Source: Pseudonocardia petroleophila (lineage in GTDB: Bacteria > Actinomycetota > Actinomycetes > Mycobacteriales > Pseudonocardiaceae). Taken from it: a stretch of 64,000 bases of DNA. Positions 1 through 9,692 of this stretch are shown here, one piece after another (the first letter of the stretch is position 1; the number at the start of each line of letters is the position of its first letter). The stretch is taken from the NCBI RefSeq assembly GCF_014235185.1, contig NZ_CP060131.1, forward strand, positions 3,851,501 to 3,915,500, given 5' to 3'. Position numbers and translations under genes: made by a program. Below the pieces are notes generated by a model. That model was not told where the DNA came from, searched no databases, and saw only the letters and a program-made list of their open reading frames with translations.

Positions 1-111
1 CTGGACCGCGAGGTTCATCCGGTCCGGCACCCGCCACCGGAAGCCCTTGGCGATCTCGGCGTTGCCGGTGTCGCGCAGCGCCGCGTAGTGGTCCGTGTCG
101 ACGTCGGTCAC
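1..111 (-). CDS. Acyl-CoA synthetase (AMP-dependent ligase), N-terminal fragment
   Basis: Only the first 37 codons lie inside the window; the gene runs off the left edge. Read on the minus strand from a GTG preceded by a purine-rich GGGAGT, it gives a peptide ending PDRMNLAVQ. A short N-terminal tail followed by a W/R-VP-ER-FN-A-type segment is typical of ANL-superfamily acyl-CoA or aryl-CoA ligases, which adenylate a carboxylate and transfer it to CoA. It is transcribed divergently from the acyl-CoA dehydrogenase starting at 208, and the 96-bp gap holds palindromes that could control both. The assignment rests on a short stretch and could change with the rest of the gene. Confidence 0.55.
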   Translation of the reverse strand, partial: MTDVDTDHYAALRDTGNAEIAKGFRWRVPDRMNLAVQ

Positions 112-135
112 GGGGACTCCCGTTCAGGGGTGTTG

Positions 136-147
136 TGATCTAGATCA
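136..147. promoter_or_regulatory. Palindrome in divergent promoter region
   Basis: TGATCTAGATCA is a perfect 12-bp palindrome. It is followed by TGAT-T-ATCA (151-159). The pair sits in the short AT-richer gap between two divergent genes, which suits a shared operator for a TetR-, MarR- or GntR-type repressor. No adjacent regulator gene identifies the binding protein. Confidence 0.4.
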
Positions 148-207
148 TCGTGATTATCATCCTGATCGTGCGGGCAGGCAAGGCTGCCCAGCGACGGGGA
201 GGACGAC

Positions 208-1371
208 GTGGACTTCACCCTGACCGAACGCGAGCGCGAGTGGGTCGAGCTCGGGCGCACGCTCGCCGCCGAGTTCGCCCCCCGGGCCGCCCACTGGGAC
301 ACCGAGTCGGCCTACCCCGAGGAGAACCACAAGCGGCTTGGTGAGCTCGGCCTGCTCGGCGCCGCGCTGCCCACCGAATTCGGCGGCGGAGGGGCCAGCC
401 TCGTCGAGTGCTACCTGCTGGTCGAGGAGATCAGCAAGGCGTGCGCCAACACGGCGCTGCTGGTGCACGACCAGAACGTCTCCGGACGGATCCTCGCCAC
501 CTACGGCGGCCCCGGCCACCGCGAGATCCTGGAGCGGCTCGCCGCGGGCACCGCGGAGGTGACCATCGCGATGACCGAGCCGCAGGCGGGCTCGGCGCTC
601 TACGAGCTGACCACCACCGCCCGCCGGGACGGCGACGAGTGGGTCGTCGACGGCGGCAAGACCTACAACTCCTTCGGCGACCGCGCGGCGGCGCACCTGG
701 TCTACGCCCGGTTCGTCGAGACCGGCTCGGCACCCCCGTCGGGTCCGGAGGGCATCGGCATCGTGCTCGTCGACGCCGACCGCCGGGGGGTGTCGGTCAC
801 CCCGATGGGGCGCAAGCTCGGGATGCGCGGTGTGGAGGAGGTCGACCTGCACTTCGACGGGGTGCGGGTACCCGCCTCCCACGTCGTCATCGAGGGCCGG
901 CCGGGCTCCACCGAGGGCTTCACCCGGCCGCTGGAGGTCTACAACGCCACCCGCGTCGGGATGGGGGTGATGGCGCTGGGGATCGCCCAGGGGGCGATGG
1001 ACCTCGCGATCGCCCACCTGCGGACCCGCCGCCAGTTCGGCCGCCGGCTCGCCGACTTCCAGGGCCTGCAGTGGATGCTCGCCGATGCGGCCGTCGCGGT
1101 CGAAGGCGCCCGGTTGCTGTGCTACCGGGCGCTCTCCGAGGTCGACGCGGGCCGCACCTCGGCCTACCACTCGGCCTGCGCGAAGATCGCCGCCACCGAG
1201 GGCGCGTTCCGGGTCGTCGACGACTGCCTGCAGATGCTCGGCGGTGCCGGGTACTTCGCCGAGGCGCCGCTGGAGCGGATGCTCCGCGACGTGCGGATGT
1301 TCAAGATCACCGGCGGGACGACCCAGATCCTGAAGAACACGATCGGGCGCGCCCTGGTGGGCAGGCCCTGA
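208..1371 (+). CDS. Acyl-CoA dehydrogenase
   Basis: This 387-residue flavoprotein has the normal length of the ACAD family, which makes the alpha,beta-double bond in an acyl-CoA and passes electrons to ETF. The FAD/substrate motif MTEPQAGS lies at about 122-129, a QFGR-LADFQ helix near 275, LGGAGY near 346 and a C-terminal TGGTTQI. In medium-chain enzymes the last motif is YEGT, whose Glu is the catalytic base; here it is GGT, so the base must come from elsewhere, as in isovaleryl-CoA-type enzymes. The GTG start has GGGGAGG upstream. It opens an operon and its TGA overlaps the ATG of the next gene (TGATG). Chain-length preference cannot be read. Confidence 0.93.
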   Translation: MDFTLTEREREWVELGRTLAAEFAPRAAHWDTESAYPEENHKRLGELGLLGAALPTEFGGGGASLVECYLLVEEISKACANTALLVHDQNVSGRILATYGGPGHREILERLAAGTAEVTIAMTEPQAGSALYELTTTARRDGDEWVVDGGKTYNSFGDRAAAHLVYARFVETGSAPPSGPEGIGIVLVDADRRGVSVTPMGRKLGMRGVEEVDLHFDGVRVPASHVVIEGRPGSTEGFTRPLEVYNATRVGMGVMALGIAQGAMDLAIAHLRTRRQFGRRLADFQGLQWMLADAAVAVEGARLLCYRALSEVDAGRTSAYHSACAKIAATEGAFRVVDDCLQMLGGAGYFAEAPLERMLRDVRMFKITGGTTQILKNTIGRALVGRP

Positions 1372-2183
1372 TGGCGGCGGCCGGCCCGGCGGGTTCGGGT
1401 CCGCCGGTCGTCGTCGAGTCCGTCGGCCGGGTCGGCGTCGTGCGGCTCGACCGGCCCGGCAAGCTCAACGCCCTCGACGGACCCACCATCAGCGCGCTCC
1501 GGGCGGCCGTCGCCCGCTGCGCCGCCGACGACGGGATCGCCGCGGTGCTCCTGGAGGGGGCCGGGCGCTCGTTCTGCGCCGGCGGGGACCAGAGCGGCGG
1601 CGCGCAGCCACCGCGGGGGGCCTACGGCTGGTACGCCTACATCGCGGCCGAGGCCAACGCGCTGGTCCGCGAGCTCCTCGGGATGCCCAAGCCGGTGGTG
1701 GCCGCCGTGCAGGGCCATGCCTACGGCGCCGGGATGTGCCTCGCGCTGACCGCCGACCTGGTGGTCGCCGCCGACGACGCCCGGTTCTGCATGCCGTACC
1801 TGAAGATCGCCAACAAGCCCGACTTCGGGGCGTCCTACCTGTTGCCGCGCCGGGTGGCGAGCCTGTCGGTGGCGAAGGACCTGATCTACACCTCGCGCGT
1901 CGTGGACGCCCCCGAGGCGTTGCGGCTGGGGCTGGCCAACCGGCTGGAACCGCTGGCCGGGATGCGGTCGGCCGCCCTGTCGCTGGCGTCCGACCTGGCC
2001 GCCGGGCCGGCCCAGGCACTGGCGCTGTCCAAGGCGATCCTGGACCGCTCGCTCGACTCCGACCTCGACACGGTGCTGGCCATGGAGGCCATGGCGCACG
2101 GCATCGTCAAGATCTCCCGCGACCACGCCGAGGGTGTCGCGGCGTTCTTCGGCAAGCGCCCACCGACCTTCACCGGGGAGTAG
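1371..2183 (+). CDS. Enoyl-CoA hydratase/isomerase (crotonase fold)
   Basis: This 270-residue crotonase-superfamily protein is translationally coupled to the ACAD before it. SFCAGGD (oxyanion-hole segment, near 65) and GHAYGAGM (near 118) are the two backbone signatures. The usual PE glutamate of hydratases is replaced (PYLKIANKPDFG); the Asp in PDFG resembles that of PaaG/isomerase-type members, so double-bond isomerisation or another crotonase reaction is as likely as hydration. Context (ACAD before, ACAD after) supports a role in beta-oxidation of the operon's substrate. Confidence 0.88.
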   Translation: MAAAGPAGSGPPVVVESVGRVGVVRLDRPGKLNALDGPTISALRAAVARCAADDGIAAVLLEGAGRSFCAGGDQSGGAQPPRGAYGWYAYIAAEANALVRELLGMPKPVVAAVQGHAYGAGMCLALTADLVVAADDARFCMPYLKIANKPDFGASYLLPRRVASLSVAKDLIYTSRVVDAPEALRLGLANRLEPLAGMRSAALSLASDLAAGPAQALALSKAILDRSLDSDLDTVLAMEAMAHGIVKISRDHAEGVAAFFGKRPPTFTGE

Positions 2184-2187
2184 CACG

Positions 2188-3333
2188 ATGGACTTCGACT
2201 TCACACCCGAGCAGGACGCGCTGCGCGCGGCCGTGCGGGAGATGATGGACCGTGAGGCGCCCGAGGAGTATCTCCAGCGCCTGGACCGGGAGCACCTGTT
2301 CCCGCACGAGCTGTGGCGGCGCTGGGTCGAGATGGATCTGCTCGCGATGCCGTTCCCGGCCCGGTACGGCGGCCTGGACGGAGGGGTGCTCGAGTTCGTC
2401 ATCACCGCCGAGGAGATCGGCCGCAAGGGCTACGACCTCTCCGGTGCCTACGGGATGGCGGTCTTCCTCGGGCTGCTGCTGGTGCGCCACGGCACACCGG
2501 AGCAGGCCGACGAGATCGTGCCGGGCATCGTCCGGGGCGAGCGTAGGCTGTCGATCTCGATCACCGAACCCGAGGCAGGCTCGGACGCCGGGGCCATGCG
2601 GACGTTCGCGCGCGCGGACGGCGACGACTTCGTCATCGACGGCCAGAAGGTCTTCTCCACCGGGGCCGGGCTGCCCGACAACACGATCCTGCTCTTCGCG
2701 CGCACCGGCCGTGAGGATCGCAAGGCGATCTCGTGCTTCCTCGTGCCCAACGACGCGCCGGGTCTGAAGGTGGTCCGGCTCGACACGCTCGGCCGGCACT
2801 CGATGGGCACCTTCGAGCTGTTCCTCGACGGCGTGCGGATTCCCGCGGCGAACCTCGTCGGCGAGCTGCACGGGGGCTGGGGCATCCTGCTCGCGGGCCT
2901 GGAACTGGAGCGCACGATGACCTGCGCGGCCTACGTCGGCAACGCCCAGACCGTGGTCGACCAAGCGTTGGCGCACGCGCGGGGACGCGAGCAGTTCGGC
3001 AGGCCGATCGGCGACTTCCAGGCGATCGCGCACATGCTGGCCGACATGCAGACGGCGGTGGACGCGGCCAGGTTGTTGACCTACCGGGCCGCGACGCTGG
3101 TCGCGCAGGGACGGCCCGCACGGCAGGAGGTGGCGATGGCCAAGCTGTTCGGGTCCGAGACCTTCGTCGACGTCGCGAACAAGGGCATGCAGGTGCTCGG
3201 CGGCTACTCCTACATGATGGAGCTGCCGATGCAGCGACACTTCCGCGACGCCCGTATCACCACGGTCACCGCCGGCACGTCGCAGATGCAGCGCAACCAC
3301 ATCGCCCGGGGCATGGGCCTCCATCCGCGCTGA
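2188..3333 (+). CDS. Acyl-CoA dehydrogenase
   Basis: This is a second ACAD of the operon, 381 residues, beginning MDFDFTPEQDALR. I chose the ATG because GGGGAG lies 7 nt upstream and it follows the crotonase stop by 4 nt; longer in-frame starts would overlap that gene. It carries ITEPEAGSDAG (FAD/substrate loop), REQFGRPIGDFQ and LGGYSYM. The C-terminal motif is TAGTSQMQRN, so the canonical YEGT Glu is Ala. With the ACAD at 208 it may handle two different intermediates, or the pair may form a heteromer; the sequence does not decide. Confidence 0.92.
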   Translation: MDFDFTPEQDALRAAVREMMDREAPEEYLQRLDREHLFPHELWRRWVEMDLLAMPFPARYGGLDGGVLEFVITAEEIGRKGYDLSGAYGMAVFLGLLLVRHGTPEQADEIVPGIVRGERRLSISITEPEAGSDAGAMRTFARADGDDFVIDGQKVFSTGAGLPDNTILLFARTGREDRKAISCFLVPNDAPGLKVVRLDTLGRHSMGTFELFLDGVRIPAANLVGELHGGWGILLAGLELERTMTCAAYVGNAQTVVDQALAHARGREQFGRPIGDFQAIAHMLADMQTAVDAARLLTYRAATLVAQGRPARQEVAMAKLFGSETFVDVANKGMQVLGGYSYMMELPMQRHFRDARITTVTAGTSQMQRNHIARGMGLHPR

Positions 3334-3408
3334 GCCCCGGCACATGTCCCGTTGCGCGACACGTTTCGGGACCGCTCCTGCCGCACGATGGGGCGCGGGC
3401 GCGTGTGA

Positions 3409-5088
<1,680 letters not shown>

Positions 5089-5091
5089 CCG

Positions 5092-5129
5092 GTGCCGTCG
5101 GGTCGGCGTCGACGCCGACCCGACGGCAC
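5092..5129. terminator. Bidirectional terminator between convergent genes
   Basis: This is a perfect 38-bp palindrome with two 19-nt arms meeting at GTCGAC, placed between the stop of the BVMO and the stop of the convergent thiolase gene. The stem is very GC-rich with no U-tract, the usual form of actinobacterial terminators. Confidence 0.75.
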
Positions 5130-5151
5130 GGGCCCAGCCCGGCGCGGGGTG

Positions 5152-6339
5152 TCAGTCGCGTTCGGCCCCGACGATCGAGGCGAACGAGACGCAGGCACCC
5201 GGCGCGCCCCCGAGGTTGTGCGTCATCCCGAGCCGGGGGCTCGCGAGCTGCCGCTCGCCTGCCTCGCCACGCAGCTGCAGCCACATCTCGAACAGCATCC
5301 GCAGCCCGCTGGCGCCGATCGGGTGGCCGAAGGACTTCAGGCCGCCGTCGGGGTTGACCGGCAGGCCGCCGCCGAGGTCGAAGAAGCCCTCCAGGACGTC
5401 CTTCCAGCCCTGGCCGCGCTCGGAGAACCCGAGGTCCTCCATCAGCACCAGCTCGGTGGGGGTGAAGCAGTCGTGCACCTCGGCCATCGAGATCTCGGTG
5501 CGCGGGTCCTTGACCCCGGCCTGCGCGTAGGCGTCCTCGGCGCAGCGCACGACCTCGGTGAACGTCGTGTAGTCGTAGGCGGGGTCGAGCGGTCCCTCGG
5601 CCGGGCCGGCCACGAACGACAGCGCCTTGATGTAGATCGGCCGGTCGGTGTAGCGGTGGGCGTCCTCGGCCCGCACGATCAGGGCCGCGGCCGCGCCGTC
5701 GGACACCCCCGAGCAGTCGAAGATGCCGAGCTGGCCGGCCACCAGCGGCGAGCAGGAGATCGTCTCCTTCGCGACCTCGGAGCGGAACTGCGCGCGCGGG
5801 TTCCGCGCCCCGTTGACGTGGTTCTTCCAGGCGATGTGGGTCATCACCTCCTTCATCGTGTCCGCGTCGACCCCGTACTTCTTCGAGTACGACGGGGCCA
5901 GCAGCGAGAACATCGCGGGTGCGGTGAGCTCGGACTCGGTGCCGTCGTTCGCCGGGGTCGGGATGACCAGACCGGAGAACCCGGAGTCCTTGAGCTTCTC
6001 CACCCCGACGGCCATCACGCAGTCGTAGGCGCCCGATGCCACCGCGTAGGCGGCGTTGCGGAACGACTCCGAACCGGTGGCACAGTAGTTCTCCACGCGG
6101 GTGACGGGCTTGTAGCCGATCTTGAGCGGCCGGGAGAGGGTGAGGCCCGAGGACCCCGACCCCATCGTCCCGAGCCAGAAGGCGTCGATGTCGTCCTTCT
6201 CGACCCCAGGCACTGAGCCGATGCACTCGGTGACGGCGTCGATGAGCAGGTCGTCGACCGAGCGGTCCCAGTGCTCGCCGAAGGGGGTGCACCCCATGCC
6301 GACGATGGCGACCTTGTCGCGGATTCCGTTGCTGGCCAT
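5152..6339 (-). CDS. Thiolase-family acyltransferase (SCP2/lipid-transfer-protein-like)
   Basis: This 395-residue thiolase-superfamily protein has its nucleophile Cys86 in ENYCATGSES, HDCFTPTE near 300 and GHPIGASGLR near 350. These correspond to the acyl-accepting Cys and the His-containing loops of SCP2-thiolases, but the final CxG loop of classical thiolases is not evident. It may therefore perform thiolytic or retro-aldol side-chain cleavage, as in the Ltp-type enzymes of steroid degradation. It starts 3 bp after the stop of the HMG-CoA-synthase-like/DUF35 protein, and such OB-fold proteins commonly partner this kind of thiolase. The ATG has GGGAGGGG upstream. Confidence 0.88.
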   Translation of the reverse strand: MASNGIRDKVAIVGMGCTPFGEHWDRSVDDLLIDAVTECIGSVPGVEKDDIDAFWLGTMGSGSSGLTLSRPLKIGYKPVTRVENYCATGSESFRNAAYAVASGAYDCVMAVGVEKLKDSGFSGLVIPTPANDGTESELTAPAMFSLLAPSYSKKYGVDADTMKEVMTHIAWKNHVNGARNPRAQFRSEVAKETISCSPLVAGQLGIFDCSGVSDGAAAALIVRAEDAHRYTDRPIYIKALSFVAGPAEGPLDPAYDYTTFTEVVRCAEDAYAQAGVKDPRTEISMAEVHDCFTPTELVLMEDLGFSERGQGWKDVLEGFFDLGGGLPVNPDGGLKSFGHPIGASGLRMLFEMWLQLRGEAGERQLASPRLGMTHNLGGAPGACVSFASIVGAERD

Positions 6340-6341
6340 GA

Positions 6342-7745
6342 CTAGTGCCCCTCCCTGACGGGACGTGCCTTCCAGAAGTAGTTGTGCACGCCGCCGGCGG
6401 TGTGGAAGCGGCGGAAGGTCATCTCCACCCGGTCGCCGATCGCGACCGCGGCCGGGTCGGCGTCGGCGAGCTGGCACCCGTAGCGGCCGCCGCCGTCGAA
6501 GTCGATGACGACGTCGACGACGGGCGGGGCGAGGGAGAAGGCCAGCTTGTCGATGGTGAACGTGGCGACGGTGGCCCGGGTGGCCGCCAGCGGGACCGGC
6601 TCGGCGCGGTCGACCGTGCCGCAGTGCACGCACACCCGCTGCGGGGGGACGTTGACCGTCGAGCAGGCCAGGCAGCGCGAGCCCTCGAAGGCGTACTTCC
6701 AGCGCTGGGAGCGGGCCGCGGGCGGCCCGGCGGGCCGCTCCGGGTCGGGGCGGCGCGGGGGTTCGCGGTCCAGGAACCCGCGCCAGGTCAGGAAGTCCGG
6801 GTAGGACACCTCGCGGGAGACGGCGAGCTGGTCGCGCACCCCGTCGCCGGTGGGGCGGCGGGTGATCGCGTCGGTCACCCGCAGGACCGTGGCGTCGGCC
6901 CCGTCGGCGGCCACGACGAGCAGGACGGTTTCGCCCGGCGCGGCCCGGTCCAGGACGTCGGCCAGCACCAGGCCCGCGTGCGCGGCACCGGCGAACCCGA
7001 CCTCCAGCTCCAGCCCGTCGGCGCGCGAGGCCGTCGGGAACGCACCGAGCGCCGCCCGGGCCGCCCGGGCCTGGGGGGAGGACACGATGACGTGGGTCGG
7101 CGCCTCGACCTGCGCGGACTTGAGGGCCCGGGTCACCGCGTCGGTGATCAGCGGCAGGTAGGCCTGGGTGCCGAAGCGTTCCTCCCACACCCGGCTGTAG
7201 GGCTCGCCCGGCACCCGCCAGCGGTCCAGGAACTCCGCGGACACCGAGGCCTGGGCGAGGATCTCGGCGACGACCCGCTCGCCGGTGCCGAACGCGAACG
7301 CGACGGCCCCGTCGCCCCCGGCCGACTCGTCCGCCGAGCCGGGACGCCCGGTCCGGATGTCGGACAGCACGGCCATCCCGCCGGTGGCCGCGGCGGCCCG
7401 CAGGGCGCCGGACGCGCCGCGGACCGCCGCTCCGAGGTCGGCGGCGAATCCCTCCCGGCTGCCGCCGAGCGCCGCGTGGATCGCGGTGGCGTTGGTCTTG
7501 TCGGCGTAGGCGGGCGCGGTGGTGGCGAAGTAGAGGGACTCGGGCGTCGGCGCGCCCCACAGGGCCCGCCGGGCCGCCTCGACGCCCATCGACGTCGAGT
7601 CCTCGTCGTAGCCGGCCACGGTGCGGGTGCCGGCGCCCCCGCCCTGGCCGAGGGTCGACCGGATCGACGTCCGGTCGAGGCGGTGGTAGGGGAGATAGGC
7701 GCCGTAGGAGACGATGCCGCGCCGCGCGTCGGAGCTCATGATCAT
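6342..7745 (-). CDS. HMG-CoA synthase-like protein fused to DUF35 zinc-ribbon/OB-fold
   Basis: This 467-residue two-domain protein has an N-terminal half (about 10-330) with the 3-oxoacyl/HMG-CoA synthase fold pattern (GIVSYGAYLPYHR near the start, GDGAVAFAFG near 160). The C-terminal half is a rubredoxin-like zinc ribbon (CLAC...CVHC) followed by an OB fold, i.e. DUF35. At the position where the archaeal-type synthase has its catalytic Cys (pattern D-x4-C-K-x-G) this protein has Val108, so condensation activity looks lost. It precedes a thiolase, recalling the archaeal thiolase/HMG-CoA synthase/DUF35 complex. I chose the ATG that overlaps the upstream stop (ATGA); MSSD six bases later is an alternative. 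Confidence 0.82.
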   Translation of the reverse strand: MIMSSDARRGIVSYGAYLPYHRLDRTSIRSTLGQGGGAGTRTVAGYDEDSTSMGVEAARRALWGAPTPESLYFATTAPAYADKTNATAIHAALGGSREGFAADLGAAVRGASGALRAAAATGGMAVLSDIRTGRPGSADESAGGDGAVAFAFGTGERVVAEILAQASVSAEFLDRWRVPGEPYSRVWEERFGTQAYLPLITDAVTRALKSAQVEAPTHVIVSSPQARAARAALGAFPTASRADGLELEVGFAGAAHAGLVLADVLDRAAPGETVLLVVAADGADATVLRVTDAITRRPTGDGVRDQLAVSREVSYPDFLTWRGFLDREPPRRPDPERPAGPPAARSQRWKYAFEGSRCLACSTVNVPPQRVCVHCGTVDRAEPVPLAATRATVATFTIDKLAFSLAPPVVDVVIDFDGGGRYGCQLADADPAAVAIGDRVEMTFRRFHTAGGVHNYFWKARPVREGH

Positions 7746-8185
7746 CCCATCCCGGTCGGGAGCTGCAGGGTCGCCTCGCTGGGCACGCACGGCCCCTCCT
7801 CGCTGGAGACCATCAGCTCCAGGTCGACCAGGCCGGTGCCGTCCACCTCGCGCTTACCGACGACGCGGCCGGTGAGGGTCGCGGTCTGTCCCGGGTAGAT
7901 CGACCTGATCATCGAGATCTTGCGGCGGCGCAGCAGCGCGTCCGGACCGGCCCAGTCACCGAGGCCGCGGTCGATGAAACCGTGGAAGAACAGGGTCGAG
8001 AGGTAGATCGTCCGCTGGCCCTGGCTGCGTGCGTACTCCGGATCGTGGTGGCCGGGGAACCAGTCCCAGGTGGACGCGGCGTTCATGCAGATCCGCTTGT
8101 AGGTGACCGGGATCGAGACCGGGGTGATCTCGTCGCCGACCGCGACGTCGTCGAACCGCAGTCCCGCGGCGGTGCTGGTGGTCAT
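7742..8185 (-). CDS. MaoC-like hot-dog dehydratase (catalytic-half type)
   Basis: This 147-residue hot-dog-fold protein carries a degenerate hydratase-2 segment (WDWFPGHHDPEYA, near 45-57). It is coupled by ATGA overlaps to the gene before and the gene after. Together with the 180-residue FAS1-like protein upstream it makes a pair of the sort that forms heteromeric (R)-enoyl-CoA hydratases for bulky substrates, as in the ChsH1/ChsH2 system. The canonical D-x4-H dyad is partly recognisable (D near 43, H near 51). Confidence 0.8.
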   Translation of the reverse strand: MTTSTAAGLRFDDVAVGDEITPVSIPVTYKRICMNAASTWDWFPGHHDPEYARSQGQRTIYLSTLFFHGFIDRGLGDWAGPDALLRRRKISMIRSIYPGQTATLTGRVVGKREVDGTGLVDLELMVSSEEGPCVPSEATLQLPTGMG

Positions 8186-8724
8186 GCCTGCTCCTCGGTC
8201 CCGGCAGCGGTGTCCGCGATGTCGTAGCGGAACAGCACGTTCGTGTTGCGCGCGATGACCTCGCCGTGCTGGTCGCGGTAGGTGGTCAGCGAGGTGATGA
8301 ACACCCCGGTGCCGATCCGGGTCGTCTTCTCCGGCGACACCGAGACGATCTCCTCGACGATCGACACGTGGTCGCCGACCCGCGGCCGGCGCTCCAGCTC
8401 GGTGGTGGTGGAGGCGTTGATGATGTGGTGTCCGGGCAGCGGCACGTTGAGCGCGAACAGCGAGTCCTCGCGGTGCAGGTGCTCGGGGGTCCACTGGGGG
8501 TTGAAGCCCAGGGTCATCAGCAGGCCGGGCGGGCACTCGTCACCCTCCCAGTACCGCGGGTTCGCATCCTCCACCAGCGAGCAGTAGTACAGGACCATCG
8601 ACCGGTCGATCGGGAACCAGGCCTGCTTGGGCTCCGAGGTCCGACCGGCCCAGGCCCGGCCCTCCTCGATCGTCCCGAAGGCCATCCCGAGGCCGGTGAC
8701 GTCGTCGGTGGTCGCAGAGCTCAC
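8182..8724 (-). CDS. FAS1-like (N-terminal MaoC) dehydratase subunit
   Basis: This 180-residue protein resembles the non-catalytic N-terminal hot-dog half of two-domain MaoC hydratases: a WFPIDRSMVLYYCSLVEDANPRYW segment split across the first helix, then PLPGHHIINASTTTE and paired strands with RIGTGVFITS. It is coupled through ATGA to the small MaoC-like protein that follows, its probable partner. The start is a GTG; 64 bp separate it from the previous gene, with a hairpin in between. Confidence 0.8.
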   Translation of the reverse strand: MSSATTDDVTGLGMAFGTIEEGRAWAGRTSEPKQAWFPIDRSMVLYYCSLVEDANPRYWEGDECPPGLLMTLGFNPQWTPEHLHREDSLFALNVPLPGHHIINASTTTELERRPRVGDHVSIVEEIVSVSPEKTTRIGTGVFITSLTTYRDQHGEVIARNTNVLFRYDIADTAAGTEEQA

Positions 8725-8748
8725 GCTCGTCCTTTCCGTGGGTGGTGT

Positions 8749-8770
8749 GGTCCGGCCGGAGAACCGGACC
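8749..8770. terminator. Intra-operon hairpin
   Basis: A 7-bp stem (GGTCCGG/CCGGACC) with an 8-nt loop sits in the only sizeable gap of the minus-strand hydratase cluster. It may attenuate transcription or protect mRNA ends between the two hydratase pairs; the stem is short. Confidence 0.3.
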
Positions 8771-8788
8771 GGTCCGCTGGTCGGCGCA

Positions 8789-9229
8789 CTAGGCGATCCG
8801 TGCGACGGCGGTCGCCCTGATCGCCGGGTCGCCGTTCTGGCGGGTCACGACCAGCGCGAGGTCGGCGAGCCGTTCGCCGTCCTGCTCGCGGACTCCGGTG
8901 ACGGTGCCGGTGAAGCCCAGCACGTCGCCGGGCCAGACCTGACCGGTGAAGCGGATCCGGTAGGCCCGGATGGCGGCCAACCCGACCCAGGCCGCCAGCC
9001 GCTGCCCGAGCAGGCCGCCGTGCAGCAGGCCCATGCCGAACACCCCGGGCATCCCGGCGGAGCGCGCGAACTCGTCGTCGTGATGGATCGGGTTGAAGTC
9101 CCCGCCCGCGCCGGCGTACCGGACGATGTGCGATCGGGTCAGCGGCCCGAACTCCGAGGCCGGCATCTCGTCGCCGACGGCGAGGGCGACGGGCGCGGTG
9201 GGGGTGGTCGCCCGGGTGGTGCTGCTCAC
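8789..9229 (-). CDS. MaoC-family (R)-enoyl-CoA hydratase
   Basis: This 146-residue single hot-dog protein has a well-preserved hydratase-2 motif, YAGAGGDFNPIHHDDEFA (about 42-59). Asp and His of the D-F-N-P-I-H signature are the catalytic pair that adds water across a trans-2-enoyl-CoA. GVFGMGLLHGG follows, as in true MaoC dehydratases. It lies 4 bp after a FAS1-like protein, giving a second hydratase pair in this operon. GTG start. Confidence 0.88.
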   Translation of the reverse strand: MSSTTRATTPTAPVALAVGDEMPASEFGPLTRSHIVRYAGAGGDFNPIHHDDEFARSAGMPGVFGMGLLHGGLLGQRLAAWVGLAAIRAYRIRFTGQVWPGDVLGFTGTVTGVREQDGERLADLALVVTRQNGDPAIRATAVARIA

Positions 9230-9233
9230 CGGG

Positions 9234-9692
9234 TCAGCCCCCGGTCTCGACGAGCACGTCGGTCTGGCGGACGACGAGCTCGCCGCGTTGGTTGGTGAAG
9301 TCGGTCTCGATCGAGACCATGGTCATCGTCCCGCCTCGTCTACCCTCGCGTGTGCTGACCCCGGACACCCGGCGCGAGGCGGTGAGCTCGTCGCCGACGA
9401 CCACCGGGCCGTGGTACTCCCAGCCGCACTCGCCGTGCAGCGCGCGGCGCAGGTCCAGCCCGAGGGTGGCGACCATGTTGTCCTCCTCCCGCCAGTGCGC
9501 CGAGGACACGACGAACGTCGGCGGCACCGGGATGTCGGTGAAGCCCGCGGCGCGTGCCGCGTCGACGTCGGTGTAGACCGGGTCGGGATCGCCCAGCGAA
9601 CGGGCGAACTCGCGGACCTTGGACCGGTCCACCGGGAACGTCATGGTCCCCAGGTCCCGGCCGGTGAGTGAGTCGTCAGCCACTGCCGTCAC
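9234..9692 (-). CDS. FAS1-like (N-terminal MaoC) dehydratase subunit
   Basis: This 152-residue hot-dog protein opens with FPVDRSKVREFARSLGDPDPVY and continues through PVPPTFV, the usual pattern of the non-catalytic N-terminal MaoC half. It probably dimerises with the catalytic MaoC protein four bases downstream. The GTG start overlaps the end of the LLM oxidoreductase gene by 17 bp; no later start has a better ribosome-binding site before the conserved region begins. Confidence 0.83.
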   Translation of the reverse strand: MTAVADDSLTGRDLGTMTFPVDRSKVREFARSLGDPDPVYTDVDAARAAGFTDIPVPPTFVVSSAHWREEDNMVATLGLDLRRALHGECGWEYHGPVVVGDELTASRRVSGVSTREGRRGGTMTMVSIETDFTNQRGELVVRQTDVLVETGG

